Assembly: GCF_010993955.1 (NCBI RefSeq)
Contig: NZ_WIXL01000005.1
Coordinates: forward strand, 163,098 to 227,097
Length of the DNA stretch: 64,000 nt
Direction: 5' to 3'
From: Oceanobacillus halotolerans
GTDB lineage: Bacteria > Bacillota > Bacilli > Bacillales > Amphibacillaceae
Made by a program: the position numbers and the translations under genes. The notes beneath the pieces were generated by a model, which saw only the letters and a list, made by a program, of their open reading frames with translations, was not told the origin of the DNA and did not search any database. Positions 8,413-17,985 of this stretch are shown here, piece by piece. Every line of letters begins with the position of its first letter. The first letter of the stretch is position 1.

Positions 8413-10074
8413 ATGTTAGATAGTCGAAAAAAGGTCGAAGCATACACTAAACAACTAGTGGAAACGAAAAGCATTGTTAATACAGAAGGAGAAAAAGATA
8501 TTGCCAATACGATACATCAAATCATTTCGTCTTTTCCTTACTTTCAACAGAACCCATCTCACCTCATGATTGAACAAACAACACAGGATACGCAAGAAAG
8601 ATACAATGTTCTTGCTTTTGTCAAAGGAACAAAACGAAAGTGTGATCGTACTGTTATTTTAATGGGGCATACAGATACAGTAGGAATTGATGATTTTAAT
8701 CAGTTAAAACAATATGCCTGTTACCCAGATGAACTAATGCAACAGATCAAAAATGAGGAATTACCTGCAGACATTAAAAAAGAGTTAGATTCTGATGAAT
8801 GGATGTTTGGTCGCGGGGCTCTTGATATGAAAAGTGGGTTAGCAAGTCATTTGTATCTAGTAAACTATTATGCCTTGCACCCAGAAAAACTAGAAGGTAA
8901 CATCGTTTTCCTCGCAGAATGTGACGAAGAAGATAGTTCACATGGTATATTATCTGCTCTAAAAACATTAATAAAATGGAAAGAGGAGCATCATTTTAAC
9001 TACGTTGCAGCGATTAATGCAGATTTTGTGTCCCCTCGGTATAATGGTGATCCAAACCGTTACATTTATAAAGGTACAATCGGCAAGCTCCTCCCTTCCT
9101 TTTTTATAACAGGAGAAGAAACACACGTCGGATCTTGTTTTAGTGGATTAGATCCCAATTATATTGCAGCAGAACTAACAAGACAGATAAACTACAACCC
9201 AGAACTATGTGATATAGCGTATGAAGAGACGACTGTCCCACCAGTATCTTTAAAACAAACCGATTTAAAGCCATCCTATACAGTCCAAACTGCCTTATCT
9301 GCATATGTTTATTACAATTTTTTCACCCATTCATGGACACCTAAGGAAGTATTACACAAATTAAAAGACCAAGCATATATAGCGTTCAAGAATGCTCTGG
9401 ACTCCTTCCAGGAAAAGCAACGAAAATTTAGTAACCTTAGAAATGAATCAGTTGAAACACTGACATATGAACCACGCGTCTATACGTATGAAGAAATGGA
9501 CGATATGCTTGTCGAGAAGCATGACAAGCAATATACCAATCACATGAAGGATTTTAAAGAAATGTTATTAAAGAATAAAAAGCTTGATACAAGAATGTTT
9601 GCTGCAAGGGTTGTAGAAGAAGCTTGGGAATGGATGGAGGATAAAAGCCCGACAATCATTTTATTTTACTCCTCTTTGTATTCGCCAAGCATCAGTTTGT
9701 CGGGAGAAACGGAAAAGGAAAAGGACCTACTCCAAGCACTTGACGTGGCAATTGAAAAGGTACAACCGAACTATTCCCATCCAATTGTGACTCGGAACTT
9801 TTATCCTTATATTTCGGATATGAGCTTTATGGCTTTAAATGATGATGAGGAAGGAATCAATGCTATCACTACTAATAACCCAAGTTGGGGAACAAAACAT
9901 TTTGTTGATTACGAAGATGTTCGTGCACTTAACGTTCCGATCATTAATATCGGTCCTTATGGAAATGATGGACATAAAAAACTAGAACGAGTAGAAAAAA
10001 GGTACGCTTTTGAAATAGTACCTAATTTAACTGACACTGTTATACAGGAGATATTAAACAATAGAAAACCTTGA
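8413..10074 (+). CDS. rocB: M20-family peptidase, RocB-like arginine-utilisation protein
   Basis: 553 residues, close to Bacillus RocB (~566). M20 metal-site motifs are visible: VILMGHTDTVG (metal His and Asp), FGRGALDMKSGLASH (bridging Asp), and AECDEEDSSHG (catalytic Glu-Glu pair). The long insert and C-terminal half with FYPYISDMSFMAL and NIGPYGNDGHKKLERV are RocB-like. RocB belongs to the arginine catabolic regulon but its exact reaction is not established; a dizinc amidohydrolase is inferred. No rocA, rocD or rocF gene is nearby; the glutamate dehydrogenase at 16-17.4 kb is the only other amino-acid catabolic gene close by. AAGGAGAGGAG precedes the start. Confidence 0.8.
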   Translation: MLDSRKKVEAYTKQLVETKSIVNTEGEKDIANTIHQIISSFPYFQQNPSHLMIEQTTQDTQERYNVLAFVKGTKRKCDRTVILMGHTDTVGIDDFNQLKQYACYPDELMQQIKNEELPADIKKELDSDEWMFGRGALDMKSGLASHLYLVNYYALHPEKLEGNIVFLAECDEEDSSHGILSALKTLIKWKEEHHFNYVAAINADFVSPRYNGDPNRYIYKGTIGKLLPSFFITGEETHVGSCFSGLDPNYIAAELTRQINYNPELCDIAYEETTVPPVSLKQTDLKPSYTVQTALSAYVYYNFFTHSWTPKEVLHKLKDQAYIAFKNALDSFQEKQRKFSNLRNESVETLTYEPRVYTYEEMDDMLVEKHDKQYTNHMKDFKEMLLKNKKLDTRMFAARVVEEAWEWMEDKSPTIILFYSSLYSPSISLSGETEKEKDLLQALDVAIEKVQPNYSHPIVTRNFYPYISDMSFMALNDDEEGINAITTNNPSWGTKHFVDYEDVRALNVPIINIGPYGNDGHKKLERVEKRYAFEIVPNLTDTVIQEILNNRKP

Positions 10075-10132
10075 CGTTTCGCTAATATTTCATGATAAAA
10101 AAACAGATTGGGATATATGTTATGAACAGGTT

Positions 10133-10170
10133 AGACCCAGAGACTAAATTCTGTCTCCGGGTCTATTATT
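10133..10170. terminator. Bidirectional terminator between rocB and the convergent dehydrogenase
   Basis: AGACCCAGAGAC at 10133-10144 pairs with GTCTCCGGGTCT at 10153-10164 (one G-U type mismatch), with an 8-base loop, followed by TATTATTT on the plus strand. Confidence 0.75.
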
Positions 10171-11151
10171 TCACCCAATCCGTAATCCTACATTACCAAA
10201 CTGCTTTCCTTGTGCAAGATAGTCAAAGGCATCTTGTGCTTTTTCTAACGGAAAGACCTCATCTACTACTGGCTTTGTTTTAAATTGCTCAAGATAGTCC
10301 AGCATATTGCGAAGTTCTTCTCTACTTCCCATTGTCGAACCGAACAATTGGTATTGACCATAGAAGAAAGAACGTAAATTAAAATCAATTGTATCTTCCG
10401 TTGTTGCACCAAATGTAACAATACGTCCTCCCTTCTTCAATACTTCTAGCGATCGATTAAATGTTGCTCTTCCAACACTTTCGATAACAAGATCAACTGT
10501 TTCATCAGTAAGTGCCTTTACCCAATCACTATTCGTATCTAGCACAACATCTGCACCTAATTCTTTTGCTTTCACTCGTTTTTCTTCACTACGGGAGGTT
10601 ACAATCACTTTGGCTCCAACATTTTTCGCAAATTGAATTAAGTATGTAGCGACACCACTTCCTGCACCAGGAATAAAAACAGTATCATTTTCCTTTACGT
10701 TGCCTTTTGTAAACAATGCGCGATATGCAGTGAGTGCAGGTAAAGTTAAAACACCTGCTTCTTCCCAGGTTAAATATGTAGGTTTCGGCTCAACTTGTTC
10801 AGCAGCAATAACAATCTTTTCAGCAAATGTTCCATGATCTGGCATCCCTAAAATATCAAATCCTTTTGGTGGTGCATCACTATTTTTCTCCCACCGTAAT
10901 GCGGGATTAATGATCACTTCATCCCCTTCTTTTACATTAGATACGCCTTGTCCTACTACCTCAACTACCCCCGCTCCGTCTGAACCAAGTACTAAGGCTT
11001 CTGCTTCATTTCCTCTTCGATTTGGAATATTTAGATCACGACGGTTTAATCCTGCAGCACGCAGGGAAATGACAACCTCTCCTTTTGCTGGTAAAGGGGA
11101 TTCCATCTCTTTGATTGTAATTTCTTCATATTCATGAACAAATGCTTTCAT
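10171..11151 (-). CDS. Zinc-less medium-chain dehydrogenase, quinone oxidoreductase type (YogA-like)
   Basis: 326 residues. The N-terminal GroES-like domain (RAAGLNRRDLNIPNRRG, LGSDGAGVVEVVGQGV) is followed by a Rossmann domain with FIPGAGSGVATYLIQFAK and GAKVIVTSRSEEKR. The four-cysteine structural-zinc lobe and catalytic-zinc Cys/His of classical alcohol dehydrogenases are absent, which fits an NADPH:quinone or enone reductase. Closest by wording to Bacillus YogA. The substrate is unknown. It is a single gene with its own upstream region at 11152-11250, where no regulatory site stands out. Confidence 0.8.
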   Translation of the reverse strand: MKAFVHEYEEITIKEMESPLPAKGEVVISLRAAGLNRRDLNIPNRRGNEAEALVLGSDGAGVVEVVGQGVSNVKEGDEVIINPALRWEKNSDAPPKGFDILGMPDHGTFAEKIVIAAEQVEPKPTYLTWEEAGVLTLPALTAYRALFTKGNVKENDTVFIPGAGSGVATYLIQFAKNVGAKVIVTSRSEEKRVKAKELGADVVLDTNSDWVKALTDETVDLVIESVGRATFNRSLEVLKKGGRIVTFGATTEDTIDFNLRSFFYGQYQLFGSTMGSREELRNMLDYLEQFKTKPVVDEVFPLEKAQDAFDYLAQGKQFGNVGLRIG

Positions 11152-11249
11152 TTATTTACCCATCCTTTCTACTTTTTATTTAAATCTCTCCATCTACCAC
11201 TCTAGCTACAAAATGTCGCTAATTTCTTGGTTTTAAAGTACGAATCTTA

Positions 11250-11410
11250 ATAAAGTGAAACTTTAATCAGTGGGGTTTCCTTTCCTTCCCCACTGATTGT
11301 TAGTTGAACGAATCGGACATTTACGGGCAGTTTGATCCCCCACTTATCTTTCTTGGATCTCCTAAGAAATCTTGAATGGGGGTCTTACTGCCCGTTACAT
11401 GCGGGATAAA
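11250..11410 (+). repeat. Family C repeat, copy 2 (uninterrupted reference copy)
   Basis: Starts ATAAAGTGAAACTTTAATC. Hairpin 1 pairs ATCAGTGGGG with CCCCACTGAT, then comes the linker GTTAGTTGAACGAATCGGAC. Hairpin 2 is long: ACGGGCAGT pairs with ACTGCCCGT, GATCCCCCA with TGGGGGTC, and TTTCTT with AAGAAA at the tip. It ends TACATGCGGGATAAA. Bases 11411-11610 hold a weak D-like fragment (CGACGCAATTTACGTCG) and no gene. Confidence 0.8.
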
Positions 11411-11614
11411 TTATTTATATAGAATGCGACGTAAGTTAAGGCGATGTATAGAGTGTTTATCCGTTCTGGAAATCAACGACGCAATTTACGTCGCAATTTG
11501 TATCAACTCCGCTGATGCTAAAACATCAAAGTATGTGAAAAGAGCCATTATCATTAATATTTCCACATGTGAATTTTATACGCAAGTAATTCGATTGGTT
11601 TACAACTTCTATTA

Positions 11615-11644
11615 GAAAAGACTGCCTCCATATTGGAGACAGCC
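11615..11644 (-). terminator. Terminator of the formate dehydrogenase operon
   Basis: On the minus strand GGCTGTCTCC (11644-11635) pairs with GGAGGCAGTC (11629-11620), a 10-bp stem with two G-U pairs, followed by TTTT. It lies 11 bases beyond the DUF1641 gene stop. Confidence 0.8.
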
Positions 11645-11654
11645 TTATCGTTTT

Positions 11655-12122
11655 CTATTCTTTTCCCATCCCACGTAAAAAGTTTAATAACATGGTAATA
11701 CTTCGATTGATCTGTGGGTCTTTTAATGCACGTAATAAATCCAAATAAGAGGTTTGGCTATCTTCACTGGCAACGGCTGCTTCATGTATTCCATCATTAA
11801 TCCGTTCGGTAAAATAGTATAATTCATCCACATTTAATTCACCGATATATAAGACTAGTTTGCTCATGTTTTCTAACAGGGAAGCATATTGTTCTTTATT
11901 GATTTCAGTAATGATATTTTCTAATGCATCCTCCCGTCGTTTTACTAATGCATTTGCAAAATCTAATGCTCCGCTTTCATGTAATGAGGAAACAAGTTCA
12001 ATTCCTTTTAAAATTGCTTCTTTATTCTCACTTACTGCTTTCGTAACTTCATCTAAATGTTGCTCATGCTTTGTTTCTTCTGGTATTTCCAATTTCTTAA
12101 CGGTTGAGATTGGTTTAGCCAT
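11655..12122 (-). CDS. DUF1641 protein (YrhD-like), formate dehydrogenase partner
   Basis: 155 residues and mostly helical. It has the DUF1641 core [20 protein letters not shown] and a second helix block [22 protein letters not shown]. The start overlaps the end of the dehydrogenase gene by 8 bases, so the two are translationally coupled. Bacillus yrhE-yrhD has the same pairing. DUF1641 proteins regularly accompany soluble formate dehydrogenases and are thought to be subunits or assembly factors, but their activity is not known. Last gene of the fdhD-fdhF-DUF1641 operon, followed by a terminator. Confidence 0.85.
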   Translation of the reverse strand: MAKPISTVKKLEIPEETKHEQHLDEVTKAVSENKEAILKGIELVSSLHESGALDFANALVKRREDALENIITEINKEQYASLLENMSKLVLYIGELNVDELYYFTERINDGIHEAAVASEDSQTSYLDLLRALKDPQINRSITMLLNFLRGMGKE

Positions 12123-15066
12123 CTTGTTTCACCTGACTTCCTGGCATATGATAATCTGCTCGCTGCCATTTTCGTTCGACATTAACACTAATTTGAGGTT
12201 GGCGATTACCCCTCCGGAAATTATTTGGTGGAATAGGACTTTTTCCTTTTTTCTTGATTACTTCCATTTTTACAGCAACCTCTTTATAGGCAGGTGTGTT
12301 TGTATCTTTATCCACTCGATTGTCCGTTAATAAATTAATGGCTGTTTTTCCATTATCATTTAACGGTAAATATAATTCCTTACCACGGACACGATCGGTG
12401 ACATGAACCATTCCAGTCACAGAACCTGTATGAGATGTTAACTTCACCTCAGCTCCTTCTTGGATTCCCCGTTCTTTTGCTAGTTCTGGCGATACCTCAA
12501 TAAAGGCATTTGGTGTTTTCCTAGTGATAGCAGCAGATTTATACGTCATATTGCCTTCATGGAAATGCTCTAGTAATCTACCATTGTTGACATGAAGATC
12601 ATATTCTTCGTTTGTATCATATGGCAAGTCGAAATCAAGTGCATAAAGACGAGCCTTCTTATCTGGAAATGGAAAACCATCTTTATACAATAATGGTGTA
12701 TCTTTCCCATTTGGATCAACAGGCCATTGTAAACTATTATAGCCTTTTAGAAGGTCATAACTTACCCCAGCAAAAAGTGGCGCGAGGGAAGCTGCTTCAT
12801 CCATGATTTCAGATGGATGACGATACTGCCAATCTGTACCCATATAACTTGCAATATCCATAATAATTTCCCAATCTGGTTTTGCATCCCCATACGTATC
12901 TAATGCCTGATACAACCGTTGTATACGTCGTTCTGTATTCGTGAATGTACCATCCTTCTCAAGGCTAGGAACAGCTGGTAAAATCACATCCGCATATTCA
13001 GCAGTTTTTGTCAAAAATAAATCCTGTACAACGAAGAAATCTAGTTTTTCAAATGCTGCAGTTACATAATTGATGTTTGCATCAACAATTCCAGTATCTT
13101 CTCCTAATACATACAATGACGAAAGCTCACCATTGTGAATAGCATGAATCATTTCATGGTTATCCTTCCCTGTCTCACCAGGTAAGCTCGTTCCCCATGC
13201 CTCTTCATAACGATCACGCACAACATCATCTTCCACGGATTCATAACCAGGGAAGAAGTTTGGCATACTTCCAAAGTCACTACAACCTTGTACATTGTTA
13301 TGCCCTCGTAATGGATAAGCTCCTGTTCCATTTCGCATATAATTACCAGTTACTAATAATAGATTGGAAATAGCAGTACTTGTATCACTTCCTAATTGAT
13401 GCTGTGTAACTCCCATTGCCCAACAAATTGCTACCTTGTCGACATTTGCGATTTCCCAGGCAATCTCTTTTAATGTATCAATCGAAATACCTGTTATTTT
13501 CTCTGCATATTCCAATGTGAATTTTTCTAGACTTTCTTTATACGTATCAAAATGATTAACCCATTTATCAATAAATGTACGGTTCTCCCAGCCTTGATCA
13601 ATAATATATTTGGTAACAGCAGAAAGCCATACTAAATCAGTCCCACTTTTTGGTTGGATAAAGCGATCTGCACGTTGAGCCATTTCATGCTTCCGTAAAT
13701 CAAAGACAAACAATTTTTGACCAAATAATTTTTGTGATCGTTTTATCCGCGAGCCTAAAACAGGGTGTGATTCTGCAGTATTCGACCCAATTACCATAAC
13801 TAGATCTGCTTCAGCAATATCATCAATAGAACCAGAATCACCACCATGCCCTACTGTTCGGAAAAGTCCTTTTGTTGCAGGTGTTTGACAATAACGGGAA
13901 CAATTATCTATATTATTCGTACCAATTACTTGTCTTGCTAATTTTTGCATTAAATATGACTCTTCATTGGTTGCTTTCGACGACGAAATAAATCCTAATG
14001 CATCCGAACCTTTTTCTTCTTTAATAGTACGGAATCGATTTGCTACATAGGTTAATGCTTCATCCCATTCTACTTCTTTAAAATGATCATCTTGGCGTAT
14101 TAACGGCTTCGTTAAACGCTCCTCAGAATTGACGTAATCCCAGCCAAATTTCCCTTTAACACATGTGGAAATTCCGTTGGCTGGGGAGTCTTTTTGTGGT
14201 TCTACTTTCAAAATTTTACGGTCTTTTGTCCATACATCAAAAGAACATCCAACCCCACAATACGTACAGACGGTTTTTGTTTTTTCAATTCGCTCTTCCC
14301 TCATCGCTGCTTCCGTGTCAGAAATAGCAAATAATGGCCCATTACCAGATTCTACTTTTTTCGTTACATCAATCATAGATCGGAGTAATCCTGGTTTTGT
14401 ATCCGTCATAAAACCAGCTTCTCCTTCCATCGACGTTTCCAGCAATGCATTACATGGACAAACCGTTACACATTGTCCACAGCTAACACAAGATGATTGA
14501 TCAATAGGAACATCATTATCCCATACGACACGTGGTTGTTCTCGCTCCCAATCGATTAATAACGTTTCATTCACTTGTACATCCTGGCAAACTTCAACAC
14601 AACGGCCACATAATATACATTGATCTGGATCATATCGATAGAAAGAGCCAGAACGATCTACTTCATATGGCTTTGATTGAAAAGGTCGAGACTGATGCTC
14701 TAGACCAAAATCTGCGATCGTATTGTGAATTTCGCAAGTTCCATTGTTATAATCACAAACAGTACAATATAACTCATGCTTTTCTAAAACGCGATCCAAT
14801 GCTTCTTTTTGAGCATCATACACATCATCTTTTGTTGTATTCACATTCATTGCTGTATGTACGGTAGTCCCACAGGCACGTACCATCTCACCGTCTACTT
14901 CCACCATACACGTATCACATGTTTGAATAGGTCCAAGTGATTCATTATAGCATATTTGTGGCACAGAGACCTCAGAATCATTCATTAGATCTAATAGGTT
15001 TTGTCCAGGAGATGCCAAATACTCGACACCATTAATGGTTACAATAACATGTTCTTGCACCTTCAT
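12115..15066 (-). CDS. fdhF: Formate dehydrogenase alpha subunit, molybdopterin type (YrhE/YjgC-like)
   Basis: 983 residues. It contains, in order: a 2Fe-2S domain (Cys39, 50, 53, 65), a Cys101/104/111 plus His114 cluster site, two 4Fe-4S ferredoxin clusters (150/153/156/160 and 193/196/199/203), a further 4Fe-4S at 267/270/274/302, then the molybdopterin oxidoreductase body. The active-site position NCSRYC (Cys393) has cysteine instead of selenocysteine, so no Sec machinery is needed. The enzyme oxidises formate to CO2; the extended cluster chain suggests electron delivery to NAD+ or another soluble acceptor. Lies between fdhD (12 bases upstream) and the DUF1641 gene. Confidence 0.92.
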   Translation of the reverse strand: MKVQEHVIVTINGVEYLASPGQNLLDLMNDSEVSVPQICYNESLGPIQTCDTCMVEVDGEMVRACGTTVHTAMNVNTTKDDVYDAQKEALDRVLEKHELYCTVCDYNNGTCEIHNTIADFGLEHQSRPFQSKPYEVDRSGSFYRYDPDQCILCGRCVEVCQDVQVNETLLIDWEREQPRVVWDNDVPIDQSSCVSCGQCVTVCPCNALLETSMEGEAGFMTDTKPGLLRSMIDVTKKVESGNGPLFAISDTEAAMREERIEKTKTVCTYCGVGCSFDVWTKDRKILKVEPQKDSPANGISTCVKGKFGWDYVNSEERLTKPLIRQDDHFKEVEWDEALTYVANRFRTIKEEKGSDALGFISSSKATNEESYLMQKLARQVIGTNNIDNCSRYCQTPATKGLFRTVGHGGDSGSIDDIAEADLVMVIGSNTAESHPVLGSRIKRSQKLFGQKLFVFDLRKHEMAQRADRFIQPKSGTDLVWLSAVTKYIIDQGWENRTFIDKWVNHFDTYKESLEKFTLEYAEKITGISIDTLKEIAWEIANVDKVAICWAMGVTQHQLGSDTSTAISNLLLVTGNYMRNGTGAYPLRGHNNVQGCSDFGSMPNFFPGYESVEDDVVRDRYEEAWGTSLPGETGKDNHEMIHAIHNGELSSLYVLGEDTGIVDANINYVTAAFEKLDFFVVQDLFLTKTAEYADVILPAVPSLEKDGTFTNTERRIQRLYQALDTYGDAKPDWEIIMDIASYMGTDWQYRHPSEIMDEAASLAPLFAGVSYDLLKGYNSLQWPVDPNGKDTPLLYKDGFPFPDKKARLYALDFDLPYDTNEEYDLHVNNGRLLEHFHEGNMTYKSAAITRKTPNAFIEVSPELAKERGIQEGAEVKLTSHTGSVTGMVHVTDRVRGKELYLPLNDNGKTAINLLTDNRVDKDTNTPAYKEVAVKMEVIKKKGKSPIPPNNFRRGNRQPQISVNVERKWQRADYHMPGSQVKQDG

Positions 15067-15078
15067 TCCCCCTCTAGG

Positions 15079-15885
15079 TTAAATGGTTACATTTTTATTG
15101 ATCTTTTGATATACACGATTGGTATGTGTGTACACATTTAAACTATTTTCACGAACAAAGCCAGCAGCTGTAATATTTAAATCACTCGCTAATTTTAACG
15201 CTAAATCAGTTGGAGCTGACTTTGCCAATAAAATGCCAGCACCCATTTTCGAAACTTTTAACATTACCTCTGATGACATTCTGCCGCTAAATAAAATACA
15301 TTTTTCTTTCATTGGTATACGATGCTTTAATATATATCCATATAACTTATCTAGTGCATTATGACGACCAATATCGATAAATGATTCAATGATATGATCA
15401 CTAGAAGCCAAGGCCGCCTGATGAACCCCACCTGTACGATCAAAGATTTCTGCTTGATGGTCAAAAGCTTTCATTAGCTTTGTAGCTTGGTCTGTTGAAA
15501 GTTCCATATCAGAATAGATTGTTTTAGCCGTTTTTACATCTTGTTTCAAATAAAATTCCCTGCTTTTTCCACAACAAGAACCAATCCAACGTTCTGATTT
15601 CGTTTCAAGCTTGACAGGAAAATCTAATTCCACGTAAGCAAAACCTTTATCCTTATCAATTGAAAGCGTATTGATTTGATTTGTAGTCCGTATTATTCCT
15701 TCTGAAGCTAAAAAGCCGATTACGAGCAACTCTAAATTTGCTGGCGAACAGACAATGGTTGCATATTGCTCGCCATTAATTTGGACTGTGACAGCGCTCT
15801 CTCGGGCAACCTCATCTAATTTCGTCGTTTTGGCTTGTTGTTGATATTTGGTGATATTCCATAAAGATAACCGATCATCTTGCAC
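15079..15885 (-). CDS. fdhD: Formate dehydrogenase accessory sulfurtransferase FdhD
   Basis: 268 residues. The key sulfur-carrying cysteines are in WIGSCCGKSREF (about residues 101-112). GGVHQAALAS, DIGRHNALDKLYGY, FSGRMSSEVMLKVSKMG and SKSAPTDLALKLASDL are the conserved FdhD blocks. FdhD passes sulfur from a cysteine desulfurase to the molybdenum cofactor, making formate dehydrogenase active. It is the first gene of the operon, immediately upstream of its client enzyme, as expected for matched expression. Confidence 0.92.
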   Translation of the reverse strand: MQDDRLSLWNITKYQQQAKTTKLDEVARESAVTVQINGEQYATIVCSPANLELLVIGFLASEGIIRTTNQINTLSIDKDKGFAYVELDFPVKLETKSERWIGSCCGKSREFYLKQDVKTAKTIYSDMELSTDQATKLMKAFDHQAEIFDRTGGVHQAALASSDHIIESFIDIGRHNALDKLYGYILKHRIPMKEKCILFSGRMSSEVMLKVSKMGAGILLAKSAPTDLALKLASDLNITAAGFVRENSLNVYTHTNRVYQKINKNVTI

Positions 15886-15962
15886 TATTTCCCCTCCTCT
15901 TATGAAACGCTTTCATTTCTCATGTTTACAGAATTTTGATTATATTGTATCATAATTCCATT

Positions 15963-15994
15963 AAAAAAGGACACCTCTTCTAAAAGAAATGTCC
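15963..15994 (-). terminator. Terminator of the glutamate dehydrogenase gene
   Basis: On the minus strand GGACA...TGTCC flank an inner TTCT/AGAA pairing, followed by a run of six T. It lies 8 bases past the stop at 16002. Confidence 0.65.
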
Positions 15995-16001
15995 ACTTCG
16001 A

Positions 16002-17381
16002 TTAATATAATTTTCCATGACGATATAAAATAGTCGAAAGCTTTGTGACTGCAAGAATATAACAGTTCTTTCGTAATGGATATGGATCTTGAAAAAACTT
16101 AGGTAAAACACGATCAAAGGTCTCACGCATTTTGTCATACAATCGTTTAAACACTTCTTCTTCACTATAAAACTGTGTTTCCCTTCCTTGTATCCATTCA
16201 AAATAGGAAACGATAACACCACCAGCATTTGCCAAAATATCTGGTATGATAACGACACCTTTATCACTCAAATACTGGTCTGCTTCACTTGTTACAGGTG
16301 CATTAGCCCCTTCAACAATAATTCTCGCCTTAATCGCTTCCATATTATCTTCATGTATTTGGTCCTCTAAAGCAGCCAAAAATAATACATCAACATCAAG
16401 TGTCAGCAAATCATCCCGATTCATGATCTTCGCTTTAACATTGGTTTCTCCTAATTCTGCATCATCTTTTGGGAGATCCCCTTTATGTTCGGATGTATAT
16501 TCGATAAGGCTAGGAATATCTAGTCCCTCTGAATTATATAAGGTTACGTTGCGATCACTAACTGCAACAACCTTATTGTTACAGTGTTTACAATAGTATG
16601 CTTCTAGTGCTGCAACTGAACCAACATTTCCGAATCCTTGTATAGCAATATTTAATGGCTTATCATAGTAATCCAATGTTGTCTTAGCAAATACATTATC
16701 CTGTTCCGATAGCCATGAATTATTTTCTTTGATGAAATCATATATAAGATAACGAAATGTAAAATAGACACCTTTACCTGTAGCCTCTCTCCGACCCAAT
16801 GATCCTCCATTTTCAATACTTTTTCCAGTGAAGCTACCACGGTACTTTTCGCCCGGGCGTATACTTTTGTATTCTCCCATCATCCAATCCATTTCACGGT
16901 CCCCTGTTCCCATATCAGGAGCTGGAATATCCTTTTCAGGTCCTAAGACATCACTAAAATATTGCACATATTTTTTACAAATGGCATGTAGTTCTTTTGG
17001 CTTATACTCACGTGGATTGATAACAACTCCACCTTTTCCCCCACCAAAAGGGACATCATGAATTGCATTCTTTAACGTCATTAAAGAAGCTAAATTAATT
17101 ACTTCTTCTTCATTGACGGATTCATGAAAACGTATTCCCCCTTTATATGGGCCTAGTGTATTGTTATGTTGGACACGAAAGGCTGGAATTCGTTTTACTT
17201 CATGATTCTGAAGCGGGACACGAAGAAACGACTTGTTAATATGATTTGGAGTTGAAAGAATAGAAGTGAGAGAGGTAAATGCCTGCTCTCTCATTTCTTT
17301 TTCTAATTCGGGTAAAAATGACTCATCATCAAACAATGCATCTAATGATTCCTGTACGATAGCTTCCGTTTGCTTAGACAT
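16002..17381 (-). CDS. Glu/Leu/Phe/Val dehydrogenase family, probable NAD-glutamate dehydrogenase
   Basis: 459 residues, about 35 longer than Bacillus RocG/GudB. Substrate-binding and catalytic lysines are seen in GPYKGGIRFHE (Lys80), MTLKNAIHDVPFGGGKGG (Lys104, Lys116), and PAPDMGTGDREMDWM carries the catalytic Asp. The nucleotide-binding motif is IQGFGNVGSVAA. The extra length is in an insert around FIKENNSWLSEQDNVFAKTT and in the C-terminus, so annotation as glutamate dehydrogenase is likely but not certain. It probably breaks glutamate to 2-oxoglutarate and ammonia. It is monocistronic with a terminator; the 600-bp upstream gap contains a family D repeat. Confidence 0.8.
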   Translation of the reverse strand: MSKQTEAIVQESLDALFDDESFLPELEKEMREQAFTSLTSILSTPNHINKSFLRVPLQNHEVKRIPAFRVQHNNTLGPYKGGIRFHESVNEEEVINLASLMTLKNAIHDVPFGGGKGGVVINPREYKPKELHAICKKYVQYFSDVLGPEKDIPAPDMGTGDREMDWMMGEYKSIRPGEKYRGSFTGKSIENGGSLGRREATGKGVYFTFRYLIYDFIKENNSWLSEQDNVFAKTTLDYYDKPLNIAIQGFGNVGSVAALEAYYCKHCNNKVVAVSDRNVTLYNSEGLDIPSLIEYTSEHKGDLPKDDAELGETNVKAKIMNRDDLLTLDVDVLFLAALEDQIHEDNMEAIKARIIVEGANAPVTSEADQYLSDKGVVIIPDILANAGGVIVSYFEWIQGRETQFYSEEEVFKRLYDKMRETFDRVLPKFFQDPYPLRKNCYILAVTKLSTILYRHGKLY

Positions 17382-17574
17382 GGATCAAACCCTCCTCAAT
17401 TAATTAGTCGATCGTCTAGAATGATAGCAAAAGATCAATCTTAATCCAATAAATTACAGTATTTCCTAAATCATTTCTATTTACCCTTTCTTTATTCATT
17501 AGCTGGTATAATTTTAAGTTTGTTTCATTTTGTAGAAAGCCCTTTTCGCAGAATTTGTTGTTTTCTACGACGCA

Positions 17575-17985
17575 TAATATATATTATACGCAATAAAGTT
17601 GTACATTGATTTTCACTACGGACAGTCGCTTTCCGCAGGCACGGCCTCAGCCTCCTCGGAAGAAGACCACTTCCTCCGGGGTCTTCGGACACGTGCTTTT
17701 CCTGCAGGAGTCGACTGTCCTACGCTCCAATCAAGCCTTGTACTAGTAGTGCATTGATAAGAAGTGAAATATGCATAACTAGCGAAGGAAATATACGCAG
17801 ACTCCTGCAGGAAAAGAGGCGTAGGTGAGACCCCGCAGTGTGTAGCACGAGGAGGCTCAACAGCCGCCTGCGGAAAGCGAAGTATATTTCCGTAGCGGTA
17901 TTCATAGCTAAGCTATTGCGTATAATCCATCTTATATGCATGATTTTTCATACTAGAAAGCAACAATCTTTTAGAAAACAGTCTT
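17575..17985. repeat. Family D composite repeat, copy 2 (both half-elements)
   Basis: Two half-elements face each other. The left half includes GCCTCAGCCTCCTCGGAAG and CTGCAGGAGTCGACTGTCC. The right half includes ACTCCTGCAGGAAAAG, GGTGAGACCCCGCAG and GAGGAGGCTCAACAGCCG. It ends with CATCTTATATGCATGA and GCAACAATCTTTTAGAAAAC. The same arrangement in reverse is at 56590-57095. Bases 17382-17574 hold the glutamate dehydrogenase upstream region with no clear operator. Confidence 0.65.

Noticed and set aside
11376..11615. 79-codon open frame after family C copy 2
   Set aside because: It starts within the repeat and has no ribosome site or recognisable domain.
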